Source: Burkholderia sp. WSM2232 (GTDB lineage Bacteria > Pseudomonadota > Gammaproteobacteria > Burkholderiales > Burkholderiaceae). From it: a DNA stretch of 64,000 bases. The first letter of the stretch is position 1. Each line of letters begins with the position of its first letter. This document shows positions 54,721-63,236 of this stretch, in pieces. The notes under the pieces are model-generated. The model did no database searches and was not told the origin of the DNA. It worked only from the letters and a program-made list of their open reading frames with translations. Position numbers and translations under genes: made by a program. The stretch spans positions 167 through 64,166 of the forward strand of contig NZ_AWZV01000007.1 of assembly GCF_000472545.1 (NCBI RefSeq), read 5' to 3'.

Positions 54721-55559
54721 ATTCTAGTGTTATGGCGGCAGGAGCCGATGCAAGGCCCTAGCCCAGATCAGAAACAATGCGTTGTCACGCATGACCACGC
54801 GGGTGCCCGACAGCGTGACCGGTGCATCGTCAAGAACACGTGGGCAGCCTGGGTTATTCCACGAATGGGAGAACAGTGCGCAGGGGTCCGGCACAACAGG
54901 AGCAGGCCGCGTCCGGTTCTGCGGCGAAGGGCCTGCCCGCGTCTGCGCGTCAGTACGTTTCGCGTGAATTAGTAGCAAAACTAACTACTTACTGACTGGT
55001 CTATTTCGAGGACAGCGTTTCCGTCGCGCAGTTGCCGACACCAAGCTTCGTTGAGGTCAGGGTATTGCTAACGCATTCGGTCACACGCCCAATGAGCCTG
55101 TACGTAACAAACTGGACGCGCCGGATTTGTGACGCTAAATTGTTGCAATTGGCGGGGTGTGGGAGCGCCCGCGTTGGTTGCTGAAAGGCTGTGCGCGGCC
55201 TTTGGGAGACATCGGTAATCACTAGTCCGCGGTCGTCCGGATGACCGCCGCACCGCCGACAACGGACGAACCGGACGCACCGCGACTTCGCAGCGATCGC
55301 GCGACGCGACGCTTTGCCACTCGTTCTTCCACACGGAGACGGACAATCGGGATCGTAGCCTACCGCGGCGTTCCCGGATGACTGACCGCGGTCGCATTAG
55401 TGCGGAACGCAGCGTCGTACCCCGCGCAATCGGGCCGAGGCGCTGATCGGGCATCCAATGGTGGCCAGCCCGACCGTCTGCGCCGTCGCGCACCCGCTCA
55501 TGAACGGCACGGTGCACGAGGTCGCGCTGTTCGACTGAATGCAAACACAGGCCGCCTCG
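54721..55559. other. Long stretch without an intact gene
   Basis: About 840 bases between the stress-protein gene and the permease. Apart from a coding remnant at 55401-55538, no supported gene is seen. An AT-rich segment near 54965-54995 (TAGTAGCAAAACTAACTACTTAC) may be a promoter. Confidence 0.4.
55401..55538 (+). pseudogene. C-terminal remnant of an unidentified gene
   Basis: The plus frame opens right after a TAG at 55398 with no start codon. It ends with a clearly protein-like string, EALIGHPMVASPTVCAVAHP, then LMNGTVHEVALFD and a TGA. The string looks like the last 40 or so residues of an enzyme, but I cannot name the family. The 5' part is absent, so it is a truncated remnant lying convergent to the permease gene. 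Confidence 0.4.
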
Positions 55560-56939
55560 TCAGCGCACCTTCGCGCCGGACGTCTGCTCGAACGACGGAT
55601 GCCTGCGCCGCACGTGGTACGACGCGACGATCGCGAGCGCCGTCGATATAACGAACCAGAACTGAAAGCGCGATTCCGGATTGAATGCCTGTGACCCGAG
55701 CACGGCGACCAGCGCAAGCAGCGCGACCCAGTTCGACACTGGATAGAACCATGCACGGAACGCAGCCGGGTCGCGTTGCTCGTGCTTCGTCTGCCGGCGC
55801 ATCGCGAAGTGCGCGACGATAATGAAGATCCACACGATCATAACGAACGCGCCGCTGCTCTTCGCGAGCATCAGGAACAGGTCGCCGCCGCTCAGGAAGT
55901 GAATGCCGAGGATCGACACGCAAATCGCAAGGCACAGCACGAGTGCGTTCATCGGCACACCTTTCGCGTTGGTGCGGCCGAACATCGCGGGCGCATGGCC
56001 GCGCTGGCTCAGCGAATACAGCATGCGCGAATTGGAGAACAGGAATGAGTTCATCACCGACATGAACGACACGAAGAGCACGACCTTCATTGCAATGGCC
56101 GCGCCGGTGAAGCCCGCCATGCTGAACAGCGACACATACGGCGATTTCAGGTTGGCCTTGTCGGTCCACGGCATACACAAGATCAAAATCGACACCGAAC
56201 CGACGTAGAACACCATCACGCGCACAATCACGCTCTTTATGGCACGGACCACGTTCTTGCCCGGGTTCTCGGATTCGCCTGCGGCCACTGCCGCGATTTC
56301 GCTGCCCCCAAGCGAGAAGATCACGACCATCACGCCGGAGACCACGGGCGAAATGCCGTTGGGCATGAAGCCGCCGTGGTCAGTCAGGTTCACGAGCCCC
56401 GGCGCGGGGATGTGCGGCTGTAAGCCGAACAGGATCGACGCGCCGAGCACCATGAACACGATGATCGTCGCGACCTTCGCGAACGACAGCCAGTATTCGG
56501 CTTCGCCGAACGAGCGCACCGAGTACGCGTTGCTCCCGATCAGCGCGATCAGCATAAACAGCGCACCAGCCGGGACCGGTAGCCATGGCAGGAAATCGTG
56601 GAGGATCGCGCCGAGCAGGATCGCCTCTACGGTGATCGTAATCATCGACTTGAACCAGTAAAGCCAGCCGACCGCGAAGCCGGCCCATTCACCGAGATAG
56701 CTGCTCGCATACGTGGAGAACGAGCCGCTGTCAGGGTTACGAGACGCCATTTCGCCGAGCATGAACATGACCAGCGTCACAATTGCGCCCCCGATCAGGT
56801 ACGACAGAATCGCCGCGGGGCCGGCGGTTGCAATAATGGAGCCGGAGCCGACGAACAGGCCTGCGCCGATGACGCCACCGAGTGCGATCATCGTGATGTG
56901 TCGTTGCTTGAGGCTTTTTCTTAATGAGTAGTCCTGCAT
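55560..56939 (-). CDS. Amino-acid permease (APC family, GabP/AnsP-like)
   Basis: This is a 459-residue inner-membrane transporter with twelve predicted helices. RKSLKQRHITMIALGGVIGA is the amino-acid transporter start signature, then GLFVGSGSIIATAGPAAILS, and FSLGGSEIAAVAAGESENPG is the conserved helix 6 loop. The pattern fits the GABA/proline/aromatic amino-acid permease group (AAT family). The ATG at 56939 has GGAGG upstream; a GTG four codons earlier is less likely. No catabolic partner gene adjoins it, so the substrate is not inferred. Confidence 0.9.
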   Translation of the reverse strand: MQDYSLRKSLKQRHITMIALGGVIGAGLFVGSGSIIATAGPAAILSYLIGGAIVTLVMFMLGEMASRNPDSGSFSTYASSYLGEWAGFAVGWLYWFKSMITITVEAILLGAILHDFLPWLPVPAGALFMLIALIGSNAYSVRSFGEAEYWLSFAKVATIIVFMVLGASILFGLQPHIPAPGLVNLTDHGGFMPNGISPVVSGVMVVIFSLGGSEIAAVAAGESENPGKNVVRAIKSVIVRVMVFYVGSVSILILCMPWTDKANLKSPYVSLFSMAGFTGAAIAMKVVLFVSFMSVMNSFLFSNSRMLYSLSQRGHAPAMFGRTNAKGVPMNALVLCLAICVSILGIHFLSGGDLFLMLAKSSGAFVMIVWIFIIVAHFAMRRQTKHEQRDPAAFRAWFYPVSNWVALLALVAVLGSQAFNPESRFQFWFVISTALAIVASYHVRRRHPSFEQTSGAKVR

Positions 56940-57440
56940 GTCTTCCTCCACGGTCTTTCCAGATTATCGATGAAATGTGTTTGCACCTTGTCTTTTGCGC
57001 TAGCAGGCCATGATGCGTCGGATGTTACCCAGCGACGACGTGTGGGCAGGAGCCGAACGCGCATTGCCATGCAACCCGAGGCGAACGGCGGTCGACAATC
57101 GCTCTGCTATCGAGGCGATTCTTCGCATTGACCGACTGCAATCCCGTCGAAGGGATTTGTCTACAACCTCGCGTTGGCAGGCTCAACGCCCGACTGACGA
57201 CCCTTGCCCAATATTCACGTTCGAGCCACCATCCGCCTTACCGCACCAAACCTTCTTTTCCCGTTCCTTTTACGACCCCGAGGATTAAGGTGGTAATGTG
57301 CCCGCTGCCAGTGCTGCTTCGCACGCACGCTTTAGCCGCCTTCCATCTTGAGGGTTTGCTACGGCCCGTTGATGAACAAGGCATCGAATGAGATATGAGT
57401 TTCGAATGCAGGTAGCCAATACTTAGTCATCGAACGATAT
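56940..57440. other. Intergenic stretch, nothing recognised
   Basis: About 500 bases upstream of the permease and downstream of the meta-cleavage operon. It should include the permease promoter. No hairpin terminator or gene is recognised. Confidence 0.4.
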
Positions 57441-58496
57441 CTATGCACTTTGTAATGCGCTTCTATCACGCTCGTGTCCGCCTTGGCTAAAAAGATCCAG
57501 AGCCACGTCGACGATCATGTCTTCCTGGCCGCCAACCATCTTGCGCCGACCGAGTTCGACGAGAATATCGACTGTTTTTAAACCATACTTGCTTGCAGCA
57601 AGTTCGGCGTGCCGCAGGAAGCTGGAATACACGCCGGCATAGCCGAGCGCCAGCGTCTCCCGGTCAACGCGCACTGGACGATCCTGCAACGGACGCACCA
57701 GGTCGTCTGCCGCGTCCATCAGGCGGTACAGGTCGCAGCCATGATTCCAGCCCTGACGCTGCGCTGCGGCGATGAAAACTTCAAGCGGCGCGTTTCCTGC
57801 GCCTGCACCCATTCCGGCGAGACTCGCGTCGACGCGATCGCAACCTTCTTCGACGGCGACCAGCGAGTTCGCGACGCCAAGGCTCAGGTTATGGTGTGCG
57901 TGCATGCCGGTCTGGGTCTGTGGGTCCAACATGTCCTTGAAAGCGCGGAAGCGGTCCCGGATGTCCGCCATACCCAGCGCGCCGCCCGAATCGACGACAT
58001 AGACGCAGGTCGCGCCGTAGCTCTCCATCAGCTTTGCCTGCTGCGCAAGTTTCTGCGGCGTCGTCATGTGGCTCATCATCAGGAATCCGACGGGATCCAT
58101 GCCAAGCTCGCGAGCGAATCCGAGATGTTGGCGGGACACGTCGGCTTCGGTGCAGTGCGTCGCGATGCGCACGATGCGTGCGCCTGCATCATATGCGTTG
58201 CGAAGATCATGGATGGTGCCAATGCCCGGAATCAGCAGCGTTGCTATCCTCGCGGTTTTGACGCTTTCCGCCGCTGCAGCGATCCATTCGACGTCGCTGT
58301 GCGCACCGAAACCATAGTTGAAACTCGACCCTTCGATGCCATCGCCGTGCGCGACCTCAATGCTGTCGACACCCGCCTCATCAAGCGCCCTGGCGATTGC
58401 CTGGACGTTGGCAATGCTGTATTGATGGCGGATTGCGTGACTGCCGTCACGCAACGTTACGTCGGAGATATATAGTTTCTTGTCGAGCGATGTCAT
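57441..58496 (-). CDS. 4-Hydroxy-2-oxovalerate aldolase
   Basis: This is a 351-residue TIM-barrel enzyme of the DmpG/MhpE family. [20 protein letters not shown] holds the catalytic arginine, aspartate and histidine. [20 protein letters not shown] contributes the metal-binding histidines, and [20 protein letters not shown] is a further signature. It splits 4-hydroxy-2-oxovalerate into pyruvate and acetaldehyde, which it channels to the partner dehydrogenase encoded just before it. The start overlaps that gene's stop by four bases, consistent with a fixed complex. It is the last gene of the operon. Confidence 0.96.
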   Translation of the reverse strand: MTSLDKKLYISDVTLRDGSHAIRHQYSIANVQAIARALDEAGVDSIEVAHGDGIEGSSFNYGFGAHSDVEWIAAAAESVKTARIATLLIPGIGTIHDLRNAYDAGARIVRIATHCTEADVSRQHLGFARELGMDPVGFLMMSHMTTPQKLAQQAKLMESYGATCVYVVDSGGALGMADIRDRFRAFKDMLDPQTQTGMHAHHNLSLGVANSLVAVEEGCDRVDASLAGMGAGAGNAPLEVFIAAAQRQGWNHGCDLYRLMDAADDLVRPLQDRPVRVDRETLALGYAGVYSSFLRHAELAASKYGLKTVDILVELGRRKMVGGQEDMIVDVALDLFSQGGHERDRSALQSA

Positions 58497-59455
58497 TGAA
58501 TAGCCTCCTTCTGGCCTCGGACGATGCCGGCAGCAAGGCGTCGGCGGGCCATCATGTCGCCGCACGCGAGCGCGGCCGATGTCATGATGTCGAGATTGCC
58601 CGCGTACGAGGGCAGGTAATGGGCGGCGCCTTCTACTTCAAGGAATACCGACGTCTTCAACCCGTGCTTTACACCGATACCCGGCACGTTCAGCGGCTTT
58701 TCCGGCGAGACGATGTCGAACTGAACCTTCTGCTTCAGGCGATAACCGGGAACATAAGCCTGCACGCTGGCAACCATCTGTGCGACGCTGTTCTCAACCG
58801 CGCCAAGATCTACGAGATCGGACAATACAAACACGGTATCGCGCATCATCAATGGCGGCTCAGCTGGGTTGAGCACGATGATTGCCTTGCCCCGAGTTGC
58901 CCCACCCAGCGTCTCGATTGCGCTGCGGGTGGTCTCAGTAAATTCGTCGATGTTTGCCCGCGTTCCCGGCCCCGCAGACTTGCTCGAGATAGAGGCGACA
59001 ATTTCCGCGTAGTGGACCTTCGCGACACGCGACACGGCTGCAACAATCGGAATTGTCGCCTGACCGCCGCACGTGACCATGTTCATGTTGGACGCATTTT
59101 CGGCCTCGAGATTGATCGCCGGAATCACATACGGGCCAACCGCAGCCGGCGTCAGATCGATAACTTGCACGCCGTGCTTTTGCAGCACATCGTTGTGATG
59201 CTTGTGCGCACTGGCCGACGTGGCGTCGAAAACGATATCGATGTTCTTGAACCCATCGAGTTTCAACAGCCCGTCGATCCCCTCCGCTGTCGTCGCAACG
59301 CCCATCCTTGCAGCGCGCGCGAGCCCATCCGATTTCGCGTCTACTCCCACCATTGCAGCCATTTCGAGGTGCTGGCTGTTGCGCATCACCTTTATCATCA
59401 GGTCGGTCCCGATGTTGCCCGGACCGATGATCGCGATTTTTACCTTTTCGTTCAT
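58493..59455 (-). CDS. Acetaldehyde dehydrogenase (acetylating)
   Basis: This is a 320-residue protein of the DmpF/MhpF family. [19 protein letters not shown] is the Rossmann nucleotide-binding start, and [20 protein letters not shown] holds the catalytic cysteine. The pattern [11 protein letters not shown] and [10 protein letters not shown] follow. It turns acetaldehyde, received by channelling from the aldolase, into acetyl-CoA with NAD and CoA. The ATG at 59455 has GGAGTGG before it; the longer frame upstream has no family homology. Confidence 0.96.
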   Translation of the reverse strand: MNEKVKIAIIGPGNIGTDLMIKVMRNSQHLEMAAMVGVDAKSDGLARAARMGVATTAEGIDGLLKLDGFKNIDIVFDATSASAHKHHNDVLQKHGVQVIDLTPAAVGPYVIPAINLEAENASNMNMVTCGGQATIPIVAAVSRVAKVHYAEIVASISSKSAGPGTRANIDEFTETTRSAIETLGGATRGKAIIVLNPAEPPLMMRDTVFVLSDLVDLGAVENSVAQMVASVQAYVPGYRLKQKVQFDIVSPEKPLNVPGIGVKHGLKTSVFLEVEGAAHYLPSYAGNLDIMTSAALACGDMMARRRLAAGIVRGQKEAIQ

Positions 59456-59474
59456 ATCCACTCCGAGATTGCGG

Positions 59475-60242
59475 TTACGCCGCGACGTGAAATCCAACAC
59501 TGCCGAGCTGCTCCATATCGACTGATATGTACTGCCCTGGCTTGATCCACTCCGCTGGTGTAGCACCGCCCGCCATGACGACCCATCCGGCTTGAAGAGG
59601 CTCGCCAGCCTCCGCTGATAGACGCGCGGCGGCGACGAGCGAACGTAAAGGATGACCCAACAGCGCTGCCGTGGATCCTACCTGGACGACCCGCCCGTCG
59701 ATGCTCACTGTCAGCCCAAGGTTAGAAAAGTCGATCTTCGGGTCGCGCCAGGTGCCGATAACAAGACCGCTAGAGGACGCGTTGTCTGCGATCACTTCCG
59801 GCAGCGAGAACTTGAAATCCTTGTAGCGCGAATCGATGATTTCGATCGCCGGAGCGATCGCTTCCACGGCCGCGAGGGCTTGAGGTCCTGTGACGTTCCC
59901 TTCGAGCGGCCGCTTCAGTATGAAAGCGATTTCCGGTTCGCAGCGGGCATGAACGAAGCGCGAGAGACTGATCGCTGTCCCTTCCTCGATCTGCATTGCA
60001 TCGGTCAGTCGTCCCCAGATGACATCGGACAGGCCCATCTGGACCATTTTGGCCCGGCTGGTAAAACCCATCTTCACACCGACGCGTCGTTCGCCGCGGT
60101 CGAGTCGACGGCGGATCGATTCGGCTTGAATACGGTACGCCTCGTCGAGTGACAGACGGCCGTCGGGATCGAACTGCGTGACCTCCGTTGCACTTAATGC
60201 TGCATCGTCGAGCAGCCTGGCGAATTCGGCAATATTGCTCAT
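59475..60242 (-). CDS. 4-Oxalocrotonate decarboxylase
   Basis: This is a 255-residue protein of the fumarylacetoacetase-like/hydratase-decarboxylase family. [20 protein letters not shown] is the entry motif, [13 protein letters not shown] supplies metal-binding glutamates, and [20 protein letters not shown] is the string that marks the decarboxylase (DmpH/NahK) branch. Its start overlaps the hydratase stop (TAATG). It converts 2-oxo-3-hexenedioate to 2-oxopent-4-enoate; decarboxylase and hydratase usually form a complex. Confidence 0.9.
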   Translation of the reverse strand: MSNIAEFARLLDDAALSATEVTQFDPDGRLSLDEAYRIQAESIRRRLDRGERRVGVKMGFTSRAKMVQMGLSDVIWGRLTDAMQIEEGTAISLSRFVHARCEPEIAFILKRPLEGNVTGPQALAAVEAIAPAIEIIDSRYKDFKFSLPEVIADNASSSGLVIGTWRDPKIDFSNLGLTVSIDGRVVQVGSTAALLGHPLRSLVAAARLSAEAGEPLQAGWVVMAGGATPAEWIKPGQYISVDMEQLGSVGFHVAA

Positions 60243-61048
60243 TAGCGCACCTCGTTTTTTGATAGCGGTTCGAACACGGCGCGCACGGACCCTAGCCCGT
60301 GGATGCGAGTTTCGAACACGTCCCCCGGGATGACGGGGACCATGGGTCCGAGGGCGCCTGACAACACCAGGTCACCGGTTTTTAGGGGCTGGCCTAGCGA
60401 TGCCATCGTCCGGGCCAGCCAGACAACTGCATTGACTGGATTTCCCAGACAGGCGGCACCTGCGCCGACGGATACTGGGTCGCCGCGTCGCTCCATCACC
60501 ATGCCGCACAAGCGCAGGTCGAATTCAGACAATTTGCGAGGGGTGGTGCCGAGCACGTACGCCGACGAGGACGCGTTATCCGCAATCGTGTCGGTGATGC
60601 GAATATTCCAGTCCGCTATCCGGCTGCCGACAATCTCGAGCGCAGGCAGCGCGTACTCGATCGCGTTGAGCACGTCGACCTGGGTTGGGTGGTCCATCGT
60701 CATGTCACGTCCGATGACAAATGCCACTTCTGATTCGACCTTGGGTTGCGTGAGAATCGATGATGGGATTGGCTCACCATCGCCGTACCCCATATCGTCG
60801 AAGAGCATGCCGAAGTCGGGCTGGTCTACACCGAGCTGCTTCTGCACGGCGACCGAGGTGAGGCCGATTTTGCATCCGACGACGCGGCGGCCTTCGGCCC
60901 GGCGACGCTCGGTGTTCACTCGCTGGATCGCGTACGCGTCTTCGATAGTCAGTTGATCGTACGTTTCACGCAACGGCGCAAGGTATTTGCCGCTGCGCTG
61001 CGCTGTTGATAGCGCAGCAGCTGCTTCCTCGATAAGGAGCGGCGTCAT
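60242..61048 (-). CDS. 2-Oxopent-4-enoate hydratase
   Basis: This is a 268-residue relative of DmpE/Mhp[35 protein letters not shown] and [20 protein letters not shown] are hydratase-branch strings. It adds water to 2-oxopent-4-enoate (2-hydroxypenta-2,4-dienoate) to give 4-hydroxy-2-oxovalerate. It is homologous to the decarboxylase gene it precedes, the usual tandem duplication in this pathway. It overlaps the tautomerase stop by four bases. Confidence 0.91.
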   Translation of the reverse strand: MTPLLIEEAAAALSTAQRSGKYLAPLRETYDQLTIEDAYAIQRVNTERRRAEGRRVVGCKIGLTSVAVQKQLGVDQPDFGMLFDDMGYGDGEPIPSSILTQPKVESEVAFVIGRDMTMDHPTQVDVLNAIEYALPALEIVGSRIADWNIRITDTIADNASSSAYVLGTTPRKLSEFDLRLCGMVMERRGDPVSVGAGAACLGNPVNAVVWLARTMASLGQPLKTGDLVLSGALGPMVPVIPGDVFETRIHGLGSVRAVFEPLSKNEVR

Positions 61049-61257
61049 TTGCCGTTCTCCAGAGCGGGGGTGCCGAGTTCGTCCTTGGTGCGTTCGCCTA
61101 TTGCCCAGTGTGTCGAGGGCACCTCGTTCGCATAGACCCGAATGCTTTCCAGGGGCGCGCCGAGCGTTTCGTGCACGCTACGGGCGATTGCCTTAAGGCA
61201 CGCCTTGACGGCCTCGGCATCGCGGCCCTCGATGAGCGAGATGTGGATGATTGGCAT
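61045..61257 (-). CDS. 4-Oxalocrotonate tautomerase
   Basis: This is a 70-residue protein. After removal of Met the chain starts with the catalytic Pro1 in [20 protein letters not shown]; the arginine in the E-G-R position is present. The hydrophobic core and Ala-Pro-Leu-x-x-Ile-Arg-Val strand ([14 protein letters not shown]) match 4-OT family members. It ketonises 2-hydroxymuconate to 2-oxo-3-hexenedioate. It is the first gene of the five-gene operon and is slightly longer than the 62-residue classical enzyme. Confidence 0.88.
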   Translation of the reverse strand: MPIIHISLIEGRDAEAVKACLKAIARSVHETLGAPLESIRVYANEVPSTHWAIGERTKDELGTPALENGK

Positions 61258-61319
61258 GACTCGTTTCCTGGCATGTTATGAGCGAGGTCATGATGTACGA
61301 TGCATGCCGTGACGGTCCA

Positions 61320-61355
61320 ATACCGTTTGGACCTGTATCGATACCGAATCGGTAT
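61320..61355. promoter_or_regulatory. Candidate LysR operator of the meta-cleavage operon
   Basis: ATACCG occurs at 61320 and again at 61341, two helical turns apart. The second copy forms a perfect 15-base inverted repeat, ATACCGAATCGGTAT (61341-61355). It lies between the divergent tautomerase and lysR starts, as expected for LysR recognition and activation sites. Confidence 0.6.
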
Positions 61356-61383
61356 TGGAATCAAGGCAGTATCTGGAGGAAAC

Positions 61384-62289
61384 ATGGACCTGAAGCAGAT
61401 GCGCTATTTCATGGCGCTGGCAGAGGAGTCGAACTTCGGACGGGCGGCGGAACGTCTGCACATGGCGCAACCGCCGCTCACACGCAACATCCGTGCGCTC
61501 GAACAAGAACTAGGTACGCAATTGTTTGTCCGGACCACGAAGGGCGCCGAGCTGACCGAGGCGGGGCGCGCGTTGATGGAAGAGGTGCCCAACATCCTTG
61601 CTCTTGCCCGGCGTGCGGAGGAACAGACTCAATTGGCCGGGCAGGGCTACCTGGGAAGGCTGGATGTCGGCATCTTCAGTTCGGGGATTCTGAACGTCAT
61701 TCCCAGGCTGCTCGCCGAGTTCCATACCGAGCGGCCCGAAGTCAAGATTGGCTTGCACAATATGTCCAAGGCCGAGCAGATCAGTGCGCTGCGTGAGCGG
61801 CGCATCACAATCGGTTTCAATCGTCTCGTGCCCGACGAACCCGATATCGCGGTTGATTGGGTTCTAAGAGAACCGTTTCTGGTTGCGCTGTACGAAGGGC
61901 ATCGGCTGTGCGCGAAGAAGGCAGTGACGCTGCGGGATCTCGACAACGAGCGAATGATTCTTTATCCCAACGCACCCGTGCATGGCCTCGCGCAGGAGGT
62001 GGCCGCTGCGTTTCGCGCCGAGAATGTGCAACTGCGTGTTGAGCAGGAAGTCGAGGACGTGGTGACGTGCATCGCATTGGTTGCGAGCCGTTTCGGCATT
62101 TGCGTGACCACGGAATCGGCGGTCAATCTTCGGCTGCCTGGCGTTGTGTACCGCCCGCTCAGATCGACACAGTTACGGGAAATCGAGTTGACCTGTCTGT
62201 ATCGTCGTGGGGACAACTCCCCGATCCTGCAAGCGTTTTTAAACCTGGTACGGACTTCGCGAACCCACCGCGTTCGTGCCCGGCTTTGA
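61384..62289 (+). CDS. LysR-family regulator of the meta-cleavage operon
   Basis: This is a 301-residue protein. Residues 1-60 are the winged helix-turn-helix (MRYFMALAEESNFGRAAERL, AQPPLTRNIRALEQELGTQL), close to the CatM/BenM branch. Residues 90-295 form the inducer-binding fold (LGRLDVGIFSSGILNVIPRL). The ATG at 61384 has GGAGG four bases upstream; the longer frame has no homology. It is divergent from the tautomerase operon, with the ATACCG palindrome between them. The likely inducer is a ring-cleavage product (inference). Confidence 0.93.
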   Translation: MDLKQMRYFMALAEESNFGRAAERLHMAQPPLTRNIRALEQELGTQLFVRTTKGAELTEAGRALMEEVPNILALARRAEEQTQLAGQGYLGRLDVGIFSSGILNVIPRLLAEFHTERPEVKIGLHNMSKAEQISALRERRITIGFNRLVPDEPDIAVDWVLREPFLVALYEGHRLCAKKAVTLRDLDNERMILYPNAPVHGLAQEVAAAFRAENVQLRVEQEVEDVVTCIALVASRFGICVTTESAVNLRLPGVVYRPLRSTQLREIELTCLYRRGDNSPILQAFLNLVRTSRTHRVRARL

Positions 62290-62539
62290 GCGGCGGAGGC
62301 GAGTTAATCCGGGACGTTGAGCTTGCGTCAGCGATCCTACGAGGTTTGCGTTAGCCCGAGTTCGGCCCAATTTGAGACCTCGACATGGCTCGATGCTTAA
62401 AACATTAAAAACAACTTTCATTTTCGGGGTCATTGCACGGCATCCACCGGCGTTTCCGAGTCTATCGCTCAATTTTCACCGTCTATGGTGCAGGCACGCC
62501 GGCATGAGCCGCTGCCTACGAAATTTCGATTTGATTTGT

Positions 62540-62553
62540 TGAACGGTTAGTCA
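62540..62553. promoter_or_regulatory. Candidate TetR operator upstream of tetR
   Basis: TGAACGGTTAGTCA lies 14 bases before the tetR start. A near-identical element, TGAACGATCAGTCA, sits before the pump gene. The pair suggests self-control and control of the pump. Confidence 0.6.
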
Positions 62554-62566
62554 TAATATCCGTTGG

Positions 62567-63205
62567 ATGAAGCCAACCGGTCAACCCCATTCGTCGCCGA
62601 AGAAAGCGGGCGAAATGTGTCCGCGCGGGCGGCCGCGCGAGTTCGATACGAACGCCGTGCTCGCCAGCGCGAGCCAGGTGTTCTGGAACCACGGCTATCA
62701 CGCCACTTCCATCGACGACCTCTGCAAAGCCACCGGCCTGCTACGCGGCAGCCTGTACGGCGTGTTCGGCGACAAGCACGGCATCATGCTCGCCGCGCTC
62801 GACCATTACGCCGAAGGTTCAGTTGCCCGGCTCGCCGAGCGGCTGAATGCGCCCGTGCCCCCGCAAGAGGCCCTGCGCGATGCGCTGCTCCACTACGCGC
62901 GGGTTGCCTGCGCGCTCTCCGGCGAACGTAGCTGCTTCATCACCAACACGACACTGGAAATGCAGCCCGGCGACGACGAGCTGCGCAGCCGCGTCGCCGC
63001 CATCCAGCGCCGCATGGCGACGTTGCTGGCAGCCTCGGTGATTCGCGGCCAGGCAAGCGGCGCATTCAACTCCACGCTTGACGAAAAAGCCGCCGGCGAT
63101 TTTCTGCTGTGCGTCATGCAAGGCTTGCGCGTACTGGGGCGGGTCGCTCACAAGGAAGACGCGCTGACCGGCATCGTCGAGGTGGCGATGCGGGCGCTTA
63201 TCTAA
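62567..63205 (+). CDS. TetR-family regulator
   Basis: This is a 212-residue protein. The helix-turn-helix spans about 25-70: LASASQVFWNHGYHATSIDD, then LCKATGLLRGSLYGVFGDKH. The C-terminal part is helical (ALLHYARVACALSGERSCFI, KAAGDFLLCVMQGLRVLGRV) as in the TetR_C_16/AcrR-like group. It lies 30 bases upstream of a DHA2 pump gene on the same strand, and palindromes flank both genes. It should repress the pump until a substrate binds. Confidence 0.92.
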   Translation: MKPTGQPHSSPKKAGEMCPRGRPREFDTNAVLASASQVFWNHGYHATSIDDLCKATGLLRGSLYGVFGDKHGIMLAALDHYAEGSVARLAERLNAPVPPQEALRDALLHYARVACALSGERSCFITNTTLEMQPGDDELRSRVAAIQRRMATLLAASVIRGQASGAFNSTLDEKAAGDFLLCVMQGLRVLGRVAHKEDALTGIVEVAMRALI

Positions 63206-63222
63206 TTTTTTTATCTATTTAT

Positions 63223-63236
63223 TGAACGATCAGTCA
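63223..63236. promoter_or_regulatory. Candidate TetR operator before the pump gene
   Basis: TGAACGATCAGTCA is an imperfect palindrome and matches the element at 62540 in 12 of 14 bases. It ends on the first base of the ATG at 63236, so it occupies the place where a ribosome site should be. Confidence 0.6.
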
